Below the pieces are notes generated by a model. That model had not been told where the DNA came from. It searched no databases and was given only the letters and a program-made list of their open reading frames with translations. 64,000 nt of DNA, taken from positions 71,221 through 135,220 of the forward strand of contig NZ_KB894589.1 in NCBI RefSeq assembly GCF_000374545.1, in the 5' to 3' direction. The stretch comes from Anaeromusa acidaminophila DSM 3853. GTDB lineage: Bacteria > Bacillota > Negativicutes > Anaeromusales > Anaeromusaceae. Made by a program: the position numbers and the translations under genes. Below are positions 33,421 through 42,849 of the stretch, one piece after another (the stretch's first letter is position 1; every line of letters begins with the position of its first letter).

Positions 33421-34365
33421 ATGAACAGTGATTCCAAGATATACGTGGCTGGCCATAATGGCCTAGTGGGTTCTGCATTAGTACGCCAATTAAAATCGCA
33501 AGGGTATCAAAATATAGTAACTGTTACAAGAAAAGAAGTTGGTTTGACTGAGCAAAATGCGGTGAAACAATTTTTTGAGCAGGAAAAGCCGGAGTATGTA
33601 TTTTTGGCAGCGGCTAAAGTAGGCGGTATTTGGGCAAACTCTACAAGACCTGCTGAGTTTATTTATGAGAATCTCATGATTGAAAGCAACATTATTCACC
33701 AAGCATGGAAAACGGGAGTGAAAAAATTACTTTTTCTAGGAAGCTCATGTATCTATCCTAAGCTGGCTGAGCAGCCAATAAAAGAGGAAGCCCTTCTGAC
33801 AGGACCGCTGGAGCCTACAAACGATGCATATGCAATCGCTAAGATTGCCGGCATAAAAATGTGCCAAGCCTATAATGCGCAATATGGGACAGCGTTTATT
33901 TCCGTAATGCCGACAAACCTGTATGGACCATTTGATAACTTTGACTTGGAAAACTCACATGTATTGCCGGCGTTAATCAGAAAGTTCCATGATGCCAAAA
34001 GAGACGGGGCTCAGCAGGTCGTGGTATGGGGAACCGGAACACCGATACGCGAATTTTTGTATGTAGATGATTTGGCTGAAGCCTGTGTCTTTTTAATGAA
34101 AAACTACCAAGAGAGTAAAATTGTTAATATTGGAACCGGAATAGGAACGAGCATTCGTGAGTTGGCCAACCTGGTGGCTACGGCTGTGGGGTATAATGGG
34201 GAAATTGTATTTGACACCTCTAAACCGGATGGGACGCCTGTGAAAGTAAATGATACAAACTATATTCATAGTCTTGGGTGGAAAGCTTCTATTTCGCTTG
34301 AAGATGGTTTGCAACAAACGTATAGATGGTATCAAGAGTATTACGAAAGAGGCGAGACGTTGTGA
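33421..34365 (+). CDS. fcl: GDP-L-fucose synthase
   Basis: A 314-residue SDR with [16 protein letters not shown] at the N-terminus, [10 protein letters not shown] near residues 104-113 and the catalytic YAIAKIAG (YxxxK, about 138-142). It carries out the 3,5-epimerisation and 4-reduction that turn GDP-4-keto-6-deoxymannose into GDP-L-fucose. It follows gmd by 12 nt and overlaps the following cytidylyltransferase start (GTGA). The [11 protein letters not shown] segment is also typical of WcaG/Fcl. Confidence 0.95.
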   Translation: MNSDSKIYVAGHNGLVGSALVRQLKSQGYQNIVTVTRKEVGLTEQNAVKQFFEQEKPEYVFLAAAKVGGIWANSTRPAEFIYENLMIESNIIHQAWKTGVKKLLFLGSSCIYPKLAEQPIKEEALLTGPLEPTNDAYAIAKIAGIKMCQAYNAQYGTAFISVMPTNLYGPFDNFDLENSHVLPALIRKFHDAKRDGAQQVVVWGTGTPIREFLYVDDLAEACVFLMKNYQESKIVNIGTGIGTSIRELANLVATAVGYNGEIVFDTSKPDGTPVKVNDTNYIHSLGWKASISLEDGLQQTYRWYQEYYERGETL

Positions 34366-35138
34366 AGGTAGTCATCTTAGCAGGTGGTTTTGGGACACGT
34401 ATTAGTGAAGAGTCGCATTTAAAGCCGAAACCAATGATTGAGATCGGTGGCAGGCCTATTTTGTGGCATATAATGAAAATTTATTCTCATTTTGGGTTTA
34501 ATGAATTTATTATTTGCTTGGGGTATAAGGGGTATTACATTAAAGAGTATTTTGCACATTATTTTTTGCATGAATCAGATATAACCTTTGATTTTCGCGA
34601 AGGAAATCAGCAAGTTATACATAATCAAACCGCAGAACCGTGGATGGTCACATTGGTGAATACAGGCATGGAAACAATGACGGGCGGGAGAGTAAAACGC
34701 ATTCAGAAGTATGTCGGCAATGAAACCTTTATGCTTACGTATGGTGATGGAGTCAGTGACATTGATTTACATAAATTATATGAATCCCATAAGCTGCATG
34801 GAAAAATAGGTACGGTGACCTCCATTCAACCAGCGGGACGATACGGATCATTGCAGATTGACGAGCAAAATCAAGTTGTGGGATTTCGTGAAAAACCGTT
34901 AGGGGATTGTGGTTATATCAGCGGGGGCTTTTTTGTCTTTGAGCCGGAGATCTTTGATTACATTGATGGAGACGAGACTTTTTTAGAAAAAGAACCATTG
35001 GAGAAATTAGCTAATAACAATCAGTTGCAAGCATATAAACATAGCGGATTTTGGCAGTCAATGGACACGATGCGTGATAAAACCTTGTTAGAAAACTTTT
35101 GGAAATCAGGCGAGGCTCCTTGGAAATTGTGGGGTTAG
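34362..35138 (+). CDS. rfbF: Glucose-1-phosphate cytidylyltransferase
   Basis: A 258-residue nucleotidyltransferase. It opens [20 protein letters not shown] (GGxGTR with RISEES typical of RfbF), then [20 protein letters not shown]. Later it has [10 protein letters not shown], and [12 protein letters not shown] close to the end. It makes CDP-glucose from CTP and glucose 1-phosphate. A GTG overlapping the fcl stop (34362) is chosen because the family starts at this residue; a longer version from 34326 lies inside fcl. The next gene uses CDP-glucose. Confidence 0.95.
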   Translation: MKVVILAGGFGTRISEESHLKPKPMIEIGGRPILWHIMKIYSHFGFNEFIICLGYKGYYIKEYFAHYFLHESDITFDFREGNQQVIHNQTAEPWMVTLVNTGMETMTGGRVKRIQKYVGNETFMLTYGDGVSDIDLHKLYESHKLHGKIGTVTSIQPAGRYGSLQIDEQNQVVGFREKPLGDCGYISGGFFVFEPEIFDYIDGDETFLEKEPLEKLANNNQLQAYKHSGFWQSMDTMRDKTLLENFWKSGEAPWKLWG

Positions 35139-35149
35139 AAGGAGAATTT

Positions 35150-36235
35150 ATGGATGAAATGAATTTCTGGAGGGGAAAACGCGTTCTTATAACCGGTCAT
35201 ACTGGATTTAAAGGTGCATGGCTTTCTTTATGGTTGTCTTCCTTGGGGGCTAATGTTGCAGGATATTCGCTTCGCCCCCCAACATCGCCTAGCTTATTTC
35301 AAGAATGCAAGACCTATGAATTGATGGAGTCTTTCATCGGGGATATTTGCGATTTAGAAAGATTGAAAGCTGTTATTTTCGAAATAAAGCCGGAAGTGGT
35401 GTTTCACTTGGCGGCACAGCCTATGGTTTTGGAAGGCTACCGAGATCCTGTGAACACATATAGCACTAATATTATGGGGACTATAAACTTACTTGAGAGT
35501 ATAAGAGCAAGCGAGTCTGTTAAAGCAGTAGTTAATATTACCACAGACAAGTGTTACGAGAACAAAGAGTGGTTGTGGGGATACCGGGAAAATGAATCAC
35601 TTGGCGGAAGAGACCCGTATTCCAATAGCAAGGCTTGCTCTGAATTAATAACTGCCGCTTATCGGGAGTCCTACTTTTCCTCAATGAATGATGATTATCC
35701 TCGAATTGCAACAGCTCGAGCAGGTAATGTAATTGGCGGAGGAGATTGGGGAAAAGACCGGCTTATTCCTGATTTCATTAGAGCGATTATGGCGAAGGAA
35801 AAATTGAAGATTCGATATCCGGACGCGGTGCGTCCCTGGCAACATGTGTTAGAGCCGCTGCGAGGATATTTATTATTAGCTAATCGCTTGTACAATAAGG
35901 AGGATAGTGCAATTGGTGCGTGGAACTTTGGTCCGTCTTACCACGGGGAATGGTCTGTAAGAAAAGTTATAAATCAAATTAAGCATTTATGGGGGGCGGA
36001 CGCAGAGTGGGAACGTACCGGCACGCAATTATTTCATGAAGCTAATTATTTGAGGCTGGATTCAACCAAGGCAAAAGTGAACCTTGGTTGGGAAGCGGTT
36101 TTGTCAATGGAAGAGACAGTGATGATGACGGTGGAGTGGTATAAAATGTATTATAATAAAGAGAAAAGAGATGTGCGGGCAGCTACGTTGGCGCAGATTG
36201 AACAATACCTTACGAAAATAGGACAAGTGGGATGA
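35150..36235 (+). CDS. rfbG: CDP-glucose 4,6-dehydratase
   Basis: A 361-residue SDR. It has RVLITGHTGFKGAWLSLWL (family GxxGxxG), YSLRPPTSPSLF, HLAAQPMV, the TTDKCYENKEW segment and YSNSKACSEL (YxxxK). All are typical of RfbG. It makes CDP-4-keto-6-deoxyglucose, the branch point for dideoxy and C-branched CDP-sugars. Start chosen at 35150, after AAGGAGAATTT; the in-frame ATG at 35099 overlaps rfbF. No rfbH (E1 dehydratase for 3,6-dideoxy sugars) follows, but a C-methyltransferase does. Confidence 0.95.
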   Translation: MDEMNFWRGKRVLITGHTGFKGAWLSLWLSSLGANVAGYSLRPPTSPSLFQECKTYELMESFIGDICDLERLKAVIFEIKPEVVFHLAAQPMVLEGYRDPVNTYSTNIMGTINLLESIRASESVKAVVNITTDKCYENKEWLWGYRENESLGGRDPYSNSKACSELITAAYRESYFSSMNDDYPRIATARAGNVIGGGDWGKDRLIPDFIRAIMAKEKLKIRYPDAVRPWQHVLEPLRGYLLLANRLYNKEDSAIGAWNFGPSYHGEWSVRKVINQIKHLWGADAEWERTGTQLFHEANYLRLDSTKAKVNLGWEAVLSMEETVMMTVEWYKMYYNKEKRDVRAATLAQIEQYLTKIGQVG

Positions 36236-37473
36236 GGAATATGAAAGAGAAAAAATGCCGTTTTTGTGGGAGTAAATTGCAACAGACTTTTGTTGACTTA
36301 GGGATGTCTCCATTGTCTAATGCATATATTAAACAAGAAGAACTGGTAAATGGAGAAACCTTTTATCCATTAAAAACCTATGTATGTAGTGAGTGCTTTT
36401 TAGTGCAACTCGAAGAATTTGCAAGCCCGGAAGCTATTTTTAGCGATTATGCTTACTTCAGTTCTTATTCGGAATCGTGGTTGGCCCATGCCAAAGAGTA
36501 CACGCAAATGATGCAAAGAAGATTCTCGTTAAAACGGGAAAGTCAAATTGTCGAGATTGCAAGCAATGACGGGTACTTACTCCAGTACTTTAAGAATGAT
36601 GGATTTTCGGTATTGGGAATTGAACCAGCCCAGAATGTTGCTAAAGAGGCAATTGCCAAGGGGATTGATTCCCATGTTGGCTTTTTTGGACGTGCATTAG
36701 CCAGGAAGCTAAAAGCAAAAGGCAAACAGGCAGATGTACTTTTAGGCAACAACGTATTAGCGCATGTACCAGACATTAATGATTTTGTCGCCGGAATGGA
36801 AATTTTACTTGCGGACGATGGGGTTATTACCATGGAGTTTCCTCATTTGCTGCAACTGATAAAGCAGCGGCAGTTTGACACGATTTATCACGAGCATTTT
36901 TCGTATTTATCCTTTTATACGGTAGAAAAAGTATTTGCAGCGCATGGATTGAAAATATTCGATGTAGAAGAACTGCAGACCCATGGCGGATCACTAAGAA
37001 TTTTTGCGACCAAGAAAAATTCTCTGAGTCATGAAATAAATGCGCGTGTAAGTCTGATGAAAGTTCAAGAGCAGAAAGCCGGCATTGATTTGCTGGGAAC
37101 ATATAAAAATTTTGGTGAGGAAGTTTGTGCATCAAAGCGAGAATTGTTGCACCTGCTGATTTCTTTAAAGAGTCAAGGCAAATGTATTGTAGGATATGGG
37201 GCGCCTGCCAAGGGAAATACGTTGTTAAACTATTGCGGAGTGAGAACTGACTTTTTGGAGTATACCGTAGATCGAAATCCGTACAAGCAAGGACGGTTTT
37301 TGCCAGGAACAAGAATTCCTGTTTTTTCACCGGATAAAATCAAAGCAACAAAACCGGACTATGTACTGATTCTCCCCTGGAATTTAAAAGAGGAAATCGT
37401 TAAACAGATGGAAGGGATTCGCTCTTGGGGTGGAAAATTCATCGTACCAATTCCGCATGTTGAGGTGATCTGA
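36232..37473 (+). CDS. SAM-dependent sugar C-methyltransferase (zinc-finger type)
   Basis: A 413-residue three-domain methyltransferase. The N-terminal zinc-binding part has CRFCGSK and TYVCSECFLVQLEEF. The SAM domain has VEIASNDGYLLQYFKNDGFS at about residues 104-123. The C-terminal part has the IVGYGAPAKGNTLLNYCG motif. This is the architecture of NDP-4-keto-hexose C-3 methyltransferases (TylC3-like, Methyltransf_13/Methyltransf_14). Beside rfbFG it most likely methylates C-3 of CDP-4-keto-6-deoxyglucose, giving a branched sugar. The start overlaps the rfbG stop (ATGA); the ATG at 36241 is an alternative. A second protein of the same build lies at 38921. Confidence 0.87.
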   Translation: MRNMKEKKCRFCGSKLQQTFVDLGMSPLSNAYIKQEELVNGETFYPLKTYVCSECFLVQLEEFASPEAIFSDYAYFSSYSESWLAHAKEYTQMMQRRFSLKRESQIVEIASNDGYLLQYFKNDGFSVLGIEPAQNVAKEAIAKGIDSHVGFFGRALARKLKAKGKQADVLLGNNVLAHVPDINDFVAGMEILLADDGVITMEFPHLLQLIKQRQFDTIYHEHFSYLSFYTVEKVFAAHGLKIFDVEELQTHGGSLRIFATKKNSLSHEINARVSLMKVQEQKAGIDLLGTYKNFGEEVCASKRELLHLLISLKSQGKCIVGYGAPAKGNTLLNYCGVRTDFLEYTVDRNPYKQGRFLPGTRIPVFSPDKIKATKPDYVLILPWNLKEEIVKQMEGIRSWGGKFIVPIPHVEVI

Positions 37474-37997
37474 TGCGCATAACGGAAACCAGCATACCTG
37501 GAGCATTTATTGTAGAGCCGGAGCCTATCGCAGATGAACGAGGCTTTTTTGCAAGAACCTGGTGTGCGAAGGAGTTCGAAGAAAAAGGTCTGTGTTCAAG
37601 GTTTGTTCAAAACAGTATCTCTTTTAATGCGAAACGTGGAACGCTGAGGGGCATGCATTTTCAAAAAGCTCCTTATGAAGAGATAAAGTTGGTTTCGTGT
37701 ACTACAGGAGCCATTTATGATGTGATTTTGGACGTGAGAGATAGTTCTCCTGCTTTTGGCAAATGGGAAGCAGTTGAGTTGACTAGCTCTAATCGGAAAA
37801 TGCTGTACATTCCGGCTGGAGTGGCGCATGGCTTTCAAACCTTAGAAAATGAGACGATGGTTTTCTACCAGATAAGCGAATTTTATCATCCAGAAGCAGC
37901 ACAAACGATATACTGGAACGATGAGGGAGTTTCTATTTCATGGCCGTTGAAACCAATTGTTATTTCGAAAAAAGATAAGGAATGCTATCAGAAATAG
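37473..37997 (+). CDS. RmlC-like NDP-4-keto-sugar epimerase
   Basis: A 174-residue cupin-fold protein of the dTDP-4-dehydrorhamnose 3,5-epimerase family: GAFIVEPEPIADERGFFART, LRGMHFQKAPYEE, then YIPAGVAHGFQTLEN. The catalytic His in RGMHFQ and the Tyr of the family (in FYQISEFYHPE) are present. In a CDP-sugar cluster with a C-methyltransferase it probably epimerises the keto sugar at C-5 or C-3/5 before reduction. No rmlA, rmlB or rmlD is seen in the window, so true dTDP-rhamnose synthesis here is unlikely. It overlaps the upstream stop by 1 nt. Confidence 0.88.
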   Translation: MRITETSIPGAFIVEPEPIADERGFFARTWCAKEFEEKGLCSRFVQNSISFNAKRGTLRGMHFQKAPYEEIKLVSCTTGAIYDVILDVRDSSPAFGKWEAVELTSSNRKMLYIPAGVAHGFQTLENETMVFYQISEFYHPEAAQTIYWNDEGVSISWPLKPIVISKKDKECYQK

Positions 37998-38016
37998 TGA
38001 AAGGTGTGTTTTGTTT

Positions 38017-38937
38017 TTGAGAGAACGTGTAATCGTAACTGGAGGCACAGGATTTATTGGGAAGTATATTTTAGATAAATTGTCTTCTCAAGATAAAGAA
38101 ATACATGTGTTTTCTCGGAAAAAATATCAAACACCGGAAAGTAGTTCATATCAGTCAGTTGTGTGGCATAATATAGACTTATTATCTATGGATAAAGTTG
38201 TGGAGGAATTGAAAGACTTGCGTGCGGCCTATTTATTACATGGCGCATGGGATGTTGCTGGTTCACAGTATTGGGAATCAAGTAATAATTTAGAATGGTT
38301 AAGTGCGAGTATTGGCTTATTAAAAAACTTTGTGGAGTTTGGAGGAAAACGTGTTGTAGGTATAGGTACTTGCGCCGAATATTTATGGGATAATTCGATA
38401 TTAATAGAGGGGCTATCACCATGTATTCCGGACACTCTATATGGATATTGTAAACTAACATATTCAAATTTGTTGCATTATTATTGCAATAAATTCGGTG
38501 TTAGCGCTGCATGGGGACGGTTATTTTATGTATATGGTCCTAATGAGGGGGGAAATAAGCTTATTACTAGTACGATAGAGAAACTTTGCAAAGAAGGCAA
38601 AGTAGCCTGCAGACAACCAAAGCGTGAGGTTGATTATATATATGTTAAGGACGCTGCAGAAGCACTTGCAAGGTTACTTTTTAGTTCAGTTGAAGGAAAT
38701 ATAAATATCGGATCAGGTAAACCAGTGAAAATTCAAAATATCATTGAGATGGTAATAAACAAGTTAAATATAGAGGAATACGAGTGTGATTTTTTTAGTG
38801 AAATTGTAAATTATAAAAATGTTGTTGCCGATATAACACGGCTAAATAGTGAATTGGGGTTTGGGTTAAATTATTCTTTAGAGCAAGGCATTGATGAAAT
38901 GATTGCGTGGTGGAAAGCTAATGAAATTAGTAAATGA
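38017..38937 (+). CDS. NAD-dependent epimerase/dehydratase (putative 4-keto reductase)
   Basis: A 306-residue SDR with VIVTGGTGFIGKYILDKLSS at the N-terminus and YGYCKLTYSNLL (YxxxK) near residues 145-156. Beside the C-methyltransferase and epimerase it is the natural candidate for the 4-keto reductase that completes the branched CDP-sugar; this is inferred from context. No ATG fits: TTG at 38017 or 38011 are the best starts, with AAAGGTG at 38000-38006. It overlaps the next gene by 17 nt. AT-rich codon use is more marked than in rfbFG. Confidence 0.8.
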   Translation: MRERVIVTGGTGFIGKYILDKLSSQDKEIHVFSRKKYQTPESSSYQSVVWHNIDLLSMDKVVEELKDLRAAYLLHGAWDVAGSQYWESSNNLEWLSASIGLLKNFVEFGGKRVVGIGTCAEYLWDNSILIEGLSPCIPDTLYGYCKLTYSNLLHYYCNKFGVSAAWGRLFYVYGPNEGGNKLITSTIEKLCKEGKVACRQPKREVDYIYVKDAAEALARLLFSSVEGNINIGSGKPVKIQNIIEMVINKLNIEEYECDFFSEIVNYKNVVADITRLNSELGFGLNYSLEQGIDEMIAWWKANEISK

Positions 38938-40132
38938 AATATGTCCTAGTTGCTGTGGAAGAGATCTGTATAATATTGTTTCGATGTCCAATGTTCCGAT
39001 ATACCAAAACGTACCATTTAAGACGCGGGAGGAAGCAAGGTGTGTGGACCGTGGGGATTTAGAAATATGTTTATGTATGCAATGCAATTTTATATTTAAC
39101 GCGAGTTATGAGACTGAACGTTTAAGATACAACACTAGTTACGAGAATTCTCAAAATTATTCGCCGGAATTTGTTTCACATATTATGGGACTGGCTGAAG
39201 ATGTCTCTGAGAGAGTTACTGGTGATGAAAGAATTTTGGAGATCGGCTGCGGACAAGGTGCATTCTTAAAAGCGTTAAGCAAAGAAATTAGTAATCCAAA
39301 TGTTAGATTTTTTGGCTTTGATCCTGCCCATAAAAACGTAGCGGAAGAGAAAACAGGCTATAATAGAATTGTTTTTATTTCGGAATATTACAGCGAAATG
39401 AACTCTCGAGAGTATCCTGTAGATATAATAATTTGCAGGCATGTTATTGAACATATCGAAGACCCTGTTTCTTTTTTGGAAAATGTAAAGAGAACATGCG
39501 AGATAGGGAAAAGCGTTCGACTTTTTTTTGAAACTCCAGCTGTTGAATGGATTCTTAGAAATCAAGTTATTACAGATTTTTTTTATGAGCATTGTTCTTA
39601 TTTTTCTAAACAAACGTTAAAGGAATTGTTTTTGAAACAAGGATTTGAAGTTTTAAAAATCTGTGAAGTATTTGAAGGACAGTATTTGTGGCTTGAGGCA
39701 GTATATTTTAGGGAAGATAAATTTGAGTCGATCCAAACATTCGAACTCAAAGAAACAGGGCTTTTTGAGTTAGCTAAGCAATATAAAATGAACCAAGACA
39801 AGTTGCTTGGACAATGGAAAGAAAAACTTTCGTTTTGGAAATCAAAGGAGAAGAAGGTTGCAATATGGGGAGCTGGAGCGAAAGGGGTTACTTTTGTAAA
39901 TTTATTAGATCCCAATATGGAGTATATAGAGGCTGTTATTGATATTAATCCTAAAAAGCAGAGCAGTTTTATTTCGGGAACAGGGCATATTATTGTTAGC
40001 TTACAAGATGCTTTAGCGATGGGGGTAAATGAAATTATATTAATGAATCCTAACTATCATTCTGAAATAGAAGAAATGATACAAATCGACGATTGCAGGA
40101 ATAAGTGTAATATTAATTTGTGGGATTTGTAA
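38921..40132 (+). CDS. Second zinc-finger SAM methyltransferase (C-methyltransferase-like)
   Basis: A 403-residue protein with the same three-part layout as the one at 36232. Zinc-type cysteines are in ICPSCCGRD and LCMQCNFIF, the SAM motif is ILEIGCGQGAFLKALS at about residues 101-116, and CRHVIEHIEDPVSFL follows. The C-terminal part has VAIWGAGAKGVTFVNLLDPN. It is clearly diverged from the first copy, so it may act on another sugar or position, or may be a hypothetical member of the methyltransferase-14 group acting without C-methylation. It starts inside the upstream gene. It ends 8 nt before an IS3 remnant. Confidence 0.75.
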   Translation: MKLVNEICPSCCGRDLYNIVSMSNVPIYQNVPFKTREEARCVDRGDLEICLCMQCNFIFNASYETERLRYNTSYENSQNYSPEFVSHIMGLAEDVSERVTGDERILEIGCGQGAFLKALSKEISNPNVRFFGFDPAHKNVAEEKTGYNRIVFISEYYSEMNSREYPVDIIICRHVIEHIEDPVSFLENVKRTCEIGKSVRLFFETPAVEWILRNQVITDFFYEHCSYFSKQTLKELFLKQGFEVLKICEVFEGQYLWLEAVYFREDKFESIQTFELKETGLFELAKQYKMNQDKLLGQWKEKLSFWKSKEKKVAIWGAGAKGVTFVNLLDPNMEYIEAVIDINPKKQSSFISGTGHIIVSLQDALAMGVNEIILMNPNYHSEIEEMIQIDDCRNKCNINLWDL

Positions 40133-40139
40133 AGGCGTA

Positions 40140-40440
40140 GTGGACCGTATTGGATTACGCGGACACATTAAACGGCTGATTTCTCCGAATCTCATACATT
40201 AACGGAGAAATGCCTCCTAATGCGCTATGTCGTCTGCGTGTATTATAGTAATCCATCCAACTCCCAATACTTATAACCGCTTGGCTAATCGACGAAAAAG
40301 ATCGTTTCTTGATGTGTTTTGCATTGAGCAACCGGAAAAAGGATTCCATCGGTGCATTATCGTAGGGATTTCCTCTCCGGCTCATGCTGCCAACAATTTG
40401 GTGTTCCCTAAGCAGAGCCTTATATTGGGAATTTAGAGTA
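40140..40440 (-). pseudogene. IS3-family transposase C-terminal remnant
   Basis: Minus-strand sequence encodes the end of an IS3-type orfB: SMSRRGNPYDNAPMESFFRL, then YYNTRRRHSALGGISPLMYE. The two parts hold the last Asp-region context and the DDE glutamate (ME-SFF). Only about 95 codons remain; everything upstream of about 40440 is absent. The terminal sequence at 40150-40168 (GGATTACGCGGACACATTA) is repeated at 42866-42884 at the edge of a second copy. The remnant sits 8 nt after a methyltransferase and about 30 nt before wzx. Confidence 0.85.
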
Positions 40441-40472
40441 AGGATTAGGAGTAAATATCTTGGGAGTGTATT

Positions 40473-41984
40473 GTGAATAAAATTCATAAGAATATTAGGT
40501 CAAATCTTGTTGGAAGTGTCTGGTCTGCAGTAATGGGAATGGCCTTTATTCCTTTATATATAAAGTATTTGGGGATAGAAGCATATGGCTTGATAGGAAT
40601 TTTTGCATTACTGCAGGCTTGGGCTGTATTATTGGATATGGGGCTTTCACAAACATTGAATCGTGAAATGGCTCGGTTTTGTGGAGGTCGTTATAGTGTT
40701 TGCGATATAAGAAACCTATTATGCTCGATCGAACGAGTTTATATGGTTATTGCTGTATGTCTTGCAGCAATTGTAGTTGCTTTATCCGAGTGGCTTTCTG
40801 TCAATTGGTTGCACGTAGATTCATTGCCGATTAGTACAGTAAGTCAAGCTCTTTCACTTTCTGGTGTATTGCTTGCTGTTCGATGGTTAGGAGGGTTATA
40901 TCGCAGCGGAATATTGGGACTGCAAAAACAAGTGATCTACAATTACTATGTTTTGTTTTTTTCAACAGTAAAAGGAGCTGGCGTTTTAGGAGTACTAATT
41001 TGGATTTCTCCTACTATAGAAGCTTTTTTTGTTTTTCAAAGTGTTGTTAGCATCATTGAAGCATGGGCTTTAAGAGCCGTTTTATATCGTAGTTTGCCGC
41101 CGAATGATACTACAGACAAATTTAGCTGGATGTCGTTGCGATCAGTTGCTTCTTTTGCGGGTGGTGTAATAGGAATAACATTTTCGGCAATGTTGTTGGC
41201 GCAGACGGATAAAGTGTTGCTTTCAAAATGGTTATCGTTGACCGAGTTTGGATACTATACATTAGCCGGCATTAGCGCTGGCGGGATACATTACATTCTT
41301 ACACCTGTTGCTGCCGCTGTTTCGCCACGTATTGCAGAAGCTGTTGCTCGTGGAGAATATGAAGAAGTAAAGAAAACCTATCATATGTACACACAGTTAT
41401 TAGTCTTTATTATTCTTCCTGTTGTTATGGTGTTAGTTTTTTTTAGTGATCATTTCTTGCTTGTTTGGACGCAAAATACAGAAATAGCAAATGCGGTTGC
41501 TCCAATACTGTCTATTCTTGCACTTGGCAACTTGTTTAATGGATTAATGTATATACCTTATTTGACACAATTGGCCTATGGGTGGACATCGTTTACACTC
41601 ATTGTAAATTTAGTAGCAGTGTGCTTTTTGGTGCCTGCGATTTATTTTTTTGCACTTTGGAAAGGGGCACTAGGTGCTGCTGGAGCATGGCTAATTCTGA
41701 ATCTTTTCTATGTTTTTTGTACCTTGCCAATAATGCATAGAAAACTATTGTCAGGAGAATTGGCTTCATGGTATTGGAAGGATGTATTGCCGGCGCTTCT
41801 GTGTATGTTCGCTCTAGGCGGACTGGGAAGATTTTTATTGCCGAACCCTATGTTAGAGACATGGGAGGTTAGTATAGCTATAATAGTTATTATGGGGGGG
41901 AGCTCACTGGCACTTGGTGGGGCTGTATTGCCAGAAGCAAGAGATGTGATGAAAAAGTTACTAATAATTCGAAAGAAGGAGTGA
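40473..41984 (+). CDS. Wzx-type lipid-linked oligosaccharide flippase
   Basis: A 503-residue polytopic protein of the MATE-like polysaccharide-transporter family (PST), with roughly 12-14 hydrophobic segments. It opens KNIRSNLVGSVWSAVMGMAF and PLYIKYLGIEAYGLIGIF, a pattern shared by O-antigen flippases. It would move undecaprenyl-linked repeat units across the inner membrane to the ligase/polymerase. The GTG start has GGGAG 7 nt upstream. It is bracketed by two same-orientation IS3 remnants (40140-40440 and about 42850-43985), together with the GT2 gene that follows. No wzz is seen. Confidence 0.87.
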   Translation: MNKIHKNIRSNLVGSVWSAVMGMAFIPLYIKYLGIEAYGLIGIFALLQAWAVLLDMGLSQTLNREMARFCGGRYSVCDIRNLLCSIERVYMVIAVCLAAIVVALSEWLSVNWLHVDSLPISTVSQALSLSGVLLAVRWLGGLYRSGILGLQKQVIYNYYVLFFSTVKGAGVLGVLIWISPTIEAFFVFQSVVSIIEAWALRAVLYRSLPPNDTTDKFSWMSLRSVASFAGGVIGITFSAMLLAQTDKVLLSKWLSLTEFGYYTLAGISAGGIHYILTPVAAAVSPRIAEAVARGEYEEVKKTYHMYTQLLVFIILPVVMVLVFFSDHFLLVWTQNTEIANAVAPILSILALGNLFNGLMYIPYLTQLAYGWTSFTLIVNLVAVCFLVPAIYFFALWKGALGAAGAWLILNLFYVFCTLPIMHRKLLSGELASWYWKDVLPALLCMFALGGLGRFLLPNPMLETWEVSIAIIVIMGGSSLALGGAVLPEARDVMKKLLIIRKKE

Positions 41985-41991
41985 TTTGAAG

Positions 41992-42804
41992 ATGGAAATA
42001 GATGTGCATAAGAATCCGCCGCTTGTTAGTATTGGAGTTCCAACTTTTAATCGGCCAGAAAGATTAGAAAGAGCATTGATTTCATTACTTCAGCAAACAT
42101 ACAAGAATATTGAAATTATTATTTCTGACAATAATTCTTCCGATGAACGAGTGTTGGATGTGATAAAAAAATACTCGAGTGAAGATTCGCGAATACAGTA
42201 TTATAGGCAAAATATAAATATAGGAGCTTATGCCAATTTTCAATTTGTATTAAAAAAGGCAACTGGGAAATATTTTATGTGGACCGCTGATGATGACGAT
42301 AGGACTTTAGATTGTGTGGAATATTATTTGTCGCGAATTGAAAACAAAGGAGTGTTTTTTTCTAGTTATGCGGTTAAAGAGCTGAATACATTCAACGAAG
42401 AAGTGATTGATGTTCCTGTGTTTACGGGTGGGGACATTGCGATGGATATTTCTACCTTTTTAAGAGAGCTGTGCCCGTCGATGATATATGGATTGTTTTT
42501 GACCGAGGCAGCTCGAAAAGCTATGAATAAATTGAGTTTTGATTGGGGTGATTGTGCATTTGTGTTGCAAGTGATTGCAGAATATGGAGCTAAAACGGAG
42601 CGATCTTCTCCAAAGTATTTTGCAGGTGTGCAAGGGACATATAAGATTAAGCCGATGAATGGGCGTTTTCTCAACCCCATTCCATACTTTTTTTCAGTAT
42701 TTCCTATTGCAATGAAGGGCGGAATTATAGCACTCTTATACCATCTTCGATTCTTAAGATCTGGTATAATGCTGAATCTTAGATTCTGGAGACAGAATGA
42801 ATGA
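41992..42804 (+). CDS. GT2 glycosyltransferase
   Basis: A 270-residue GT-A transferase opening VSIGVPTFNRPERLERALIS, with IIISDNNSSDERV and the metal-binding segment FMWTADDDDRTLD near residues 96-108. It adds a sugar to the O-unit on the cytoplasmic side; the sugar is unknown. An AAGGAG precedes the ATG; a TTG at 41986 is an alternative. It ends about 45 nt before the second IS3 remnant, so with wzx it forms an IS-flanked pair. Confidence 0.85.
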   Translation: MEIDVHKNPPLVSIGVPTFNRPERLERALISLLQQTYKNIEIIISDNNSSDERVLDVIKKYSSEDSRIQYYRQNINIGAYANFQFVLKKATGKYFMWTADDDDRTLDCVEYYLSRIENKGVFFSSYAVKELNTFNEEVIDVPVFTGGDIAMDISTFLRELCPSMIYGLFLTEAARKAMNKLSFDWGDCAFVLQVIAEYGAKTERSSPKYFAGVQGTYKIKPMNGRFLNPIPYFFSVFPIAMKGGIIALLYHLRFLRSGIMLNLRFWRQNE

Positions 42805-42849
42805 ATCAAGAAGATAATGTAAAAAGAGAGTAAATTGGAAAGAGAAGCT

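Noticed and set aside
37473-37997. RmlC of a dTDP-rhamnose pathway
   Set aside because: rmlA, rmlB and rmlD are absent from the window and the gene sits among CDP-sugar genes, so a CDP-keto-sugar epimerase is more likely.
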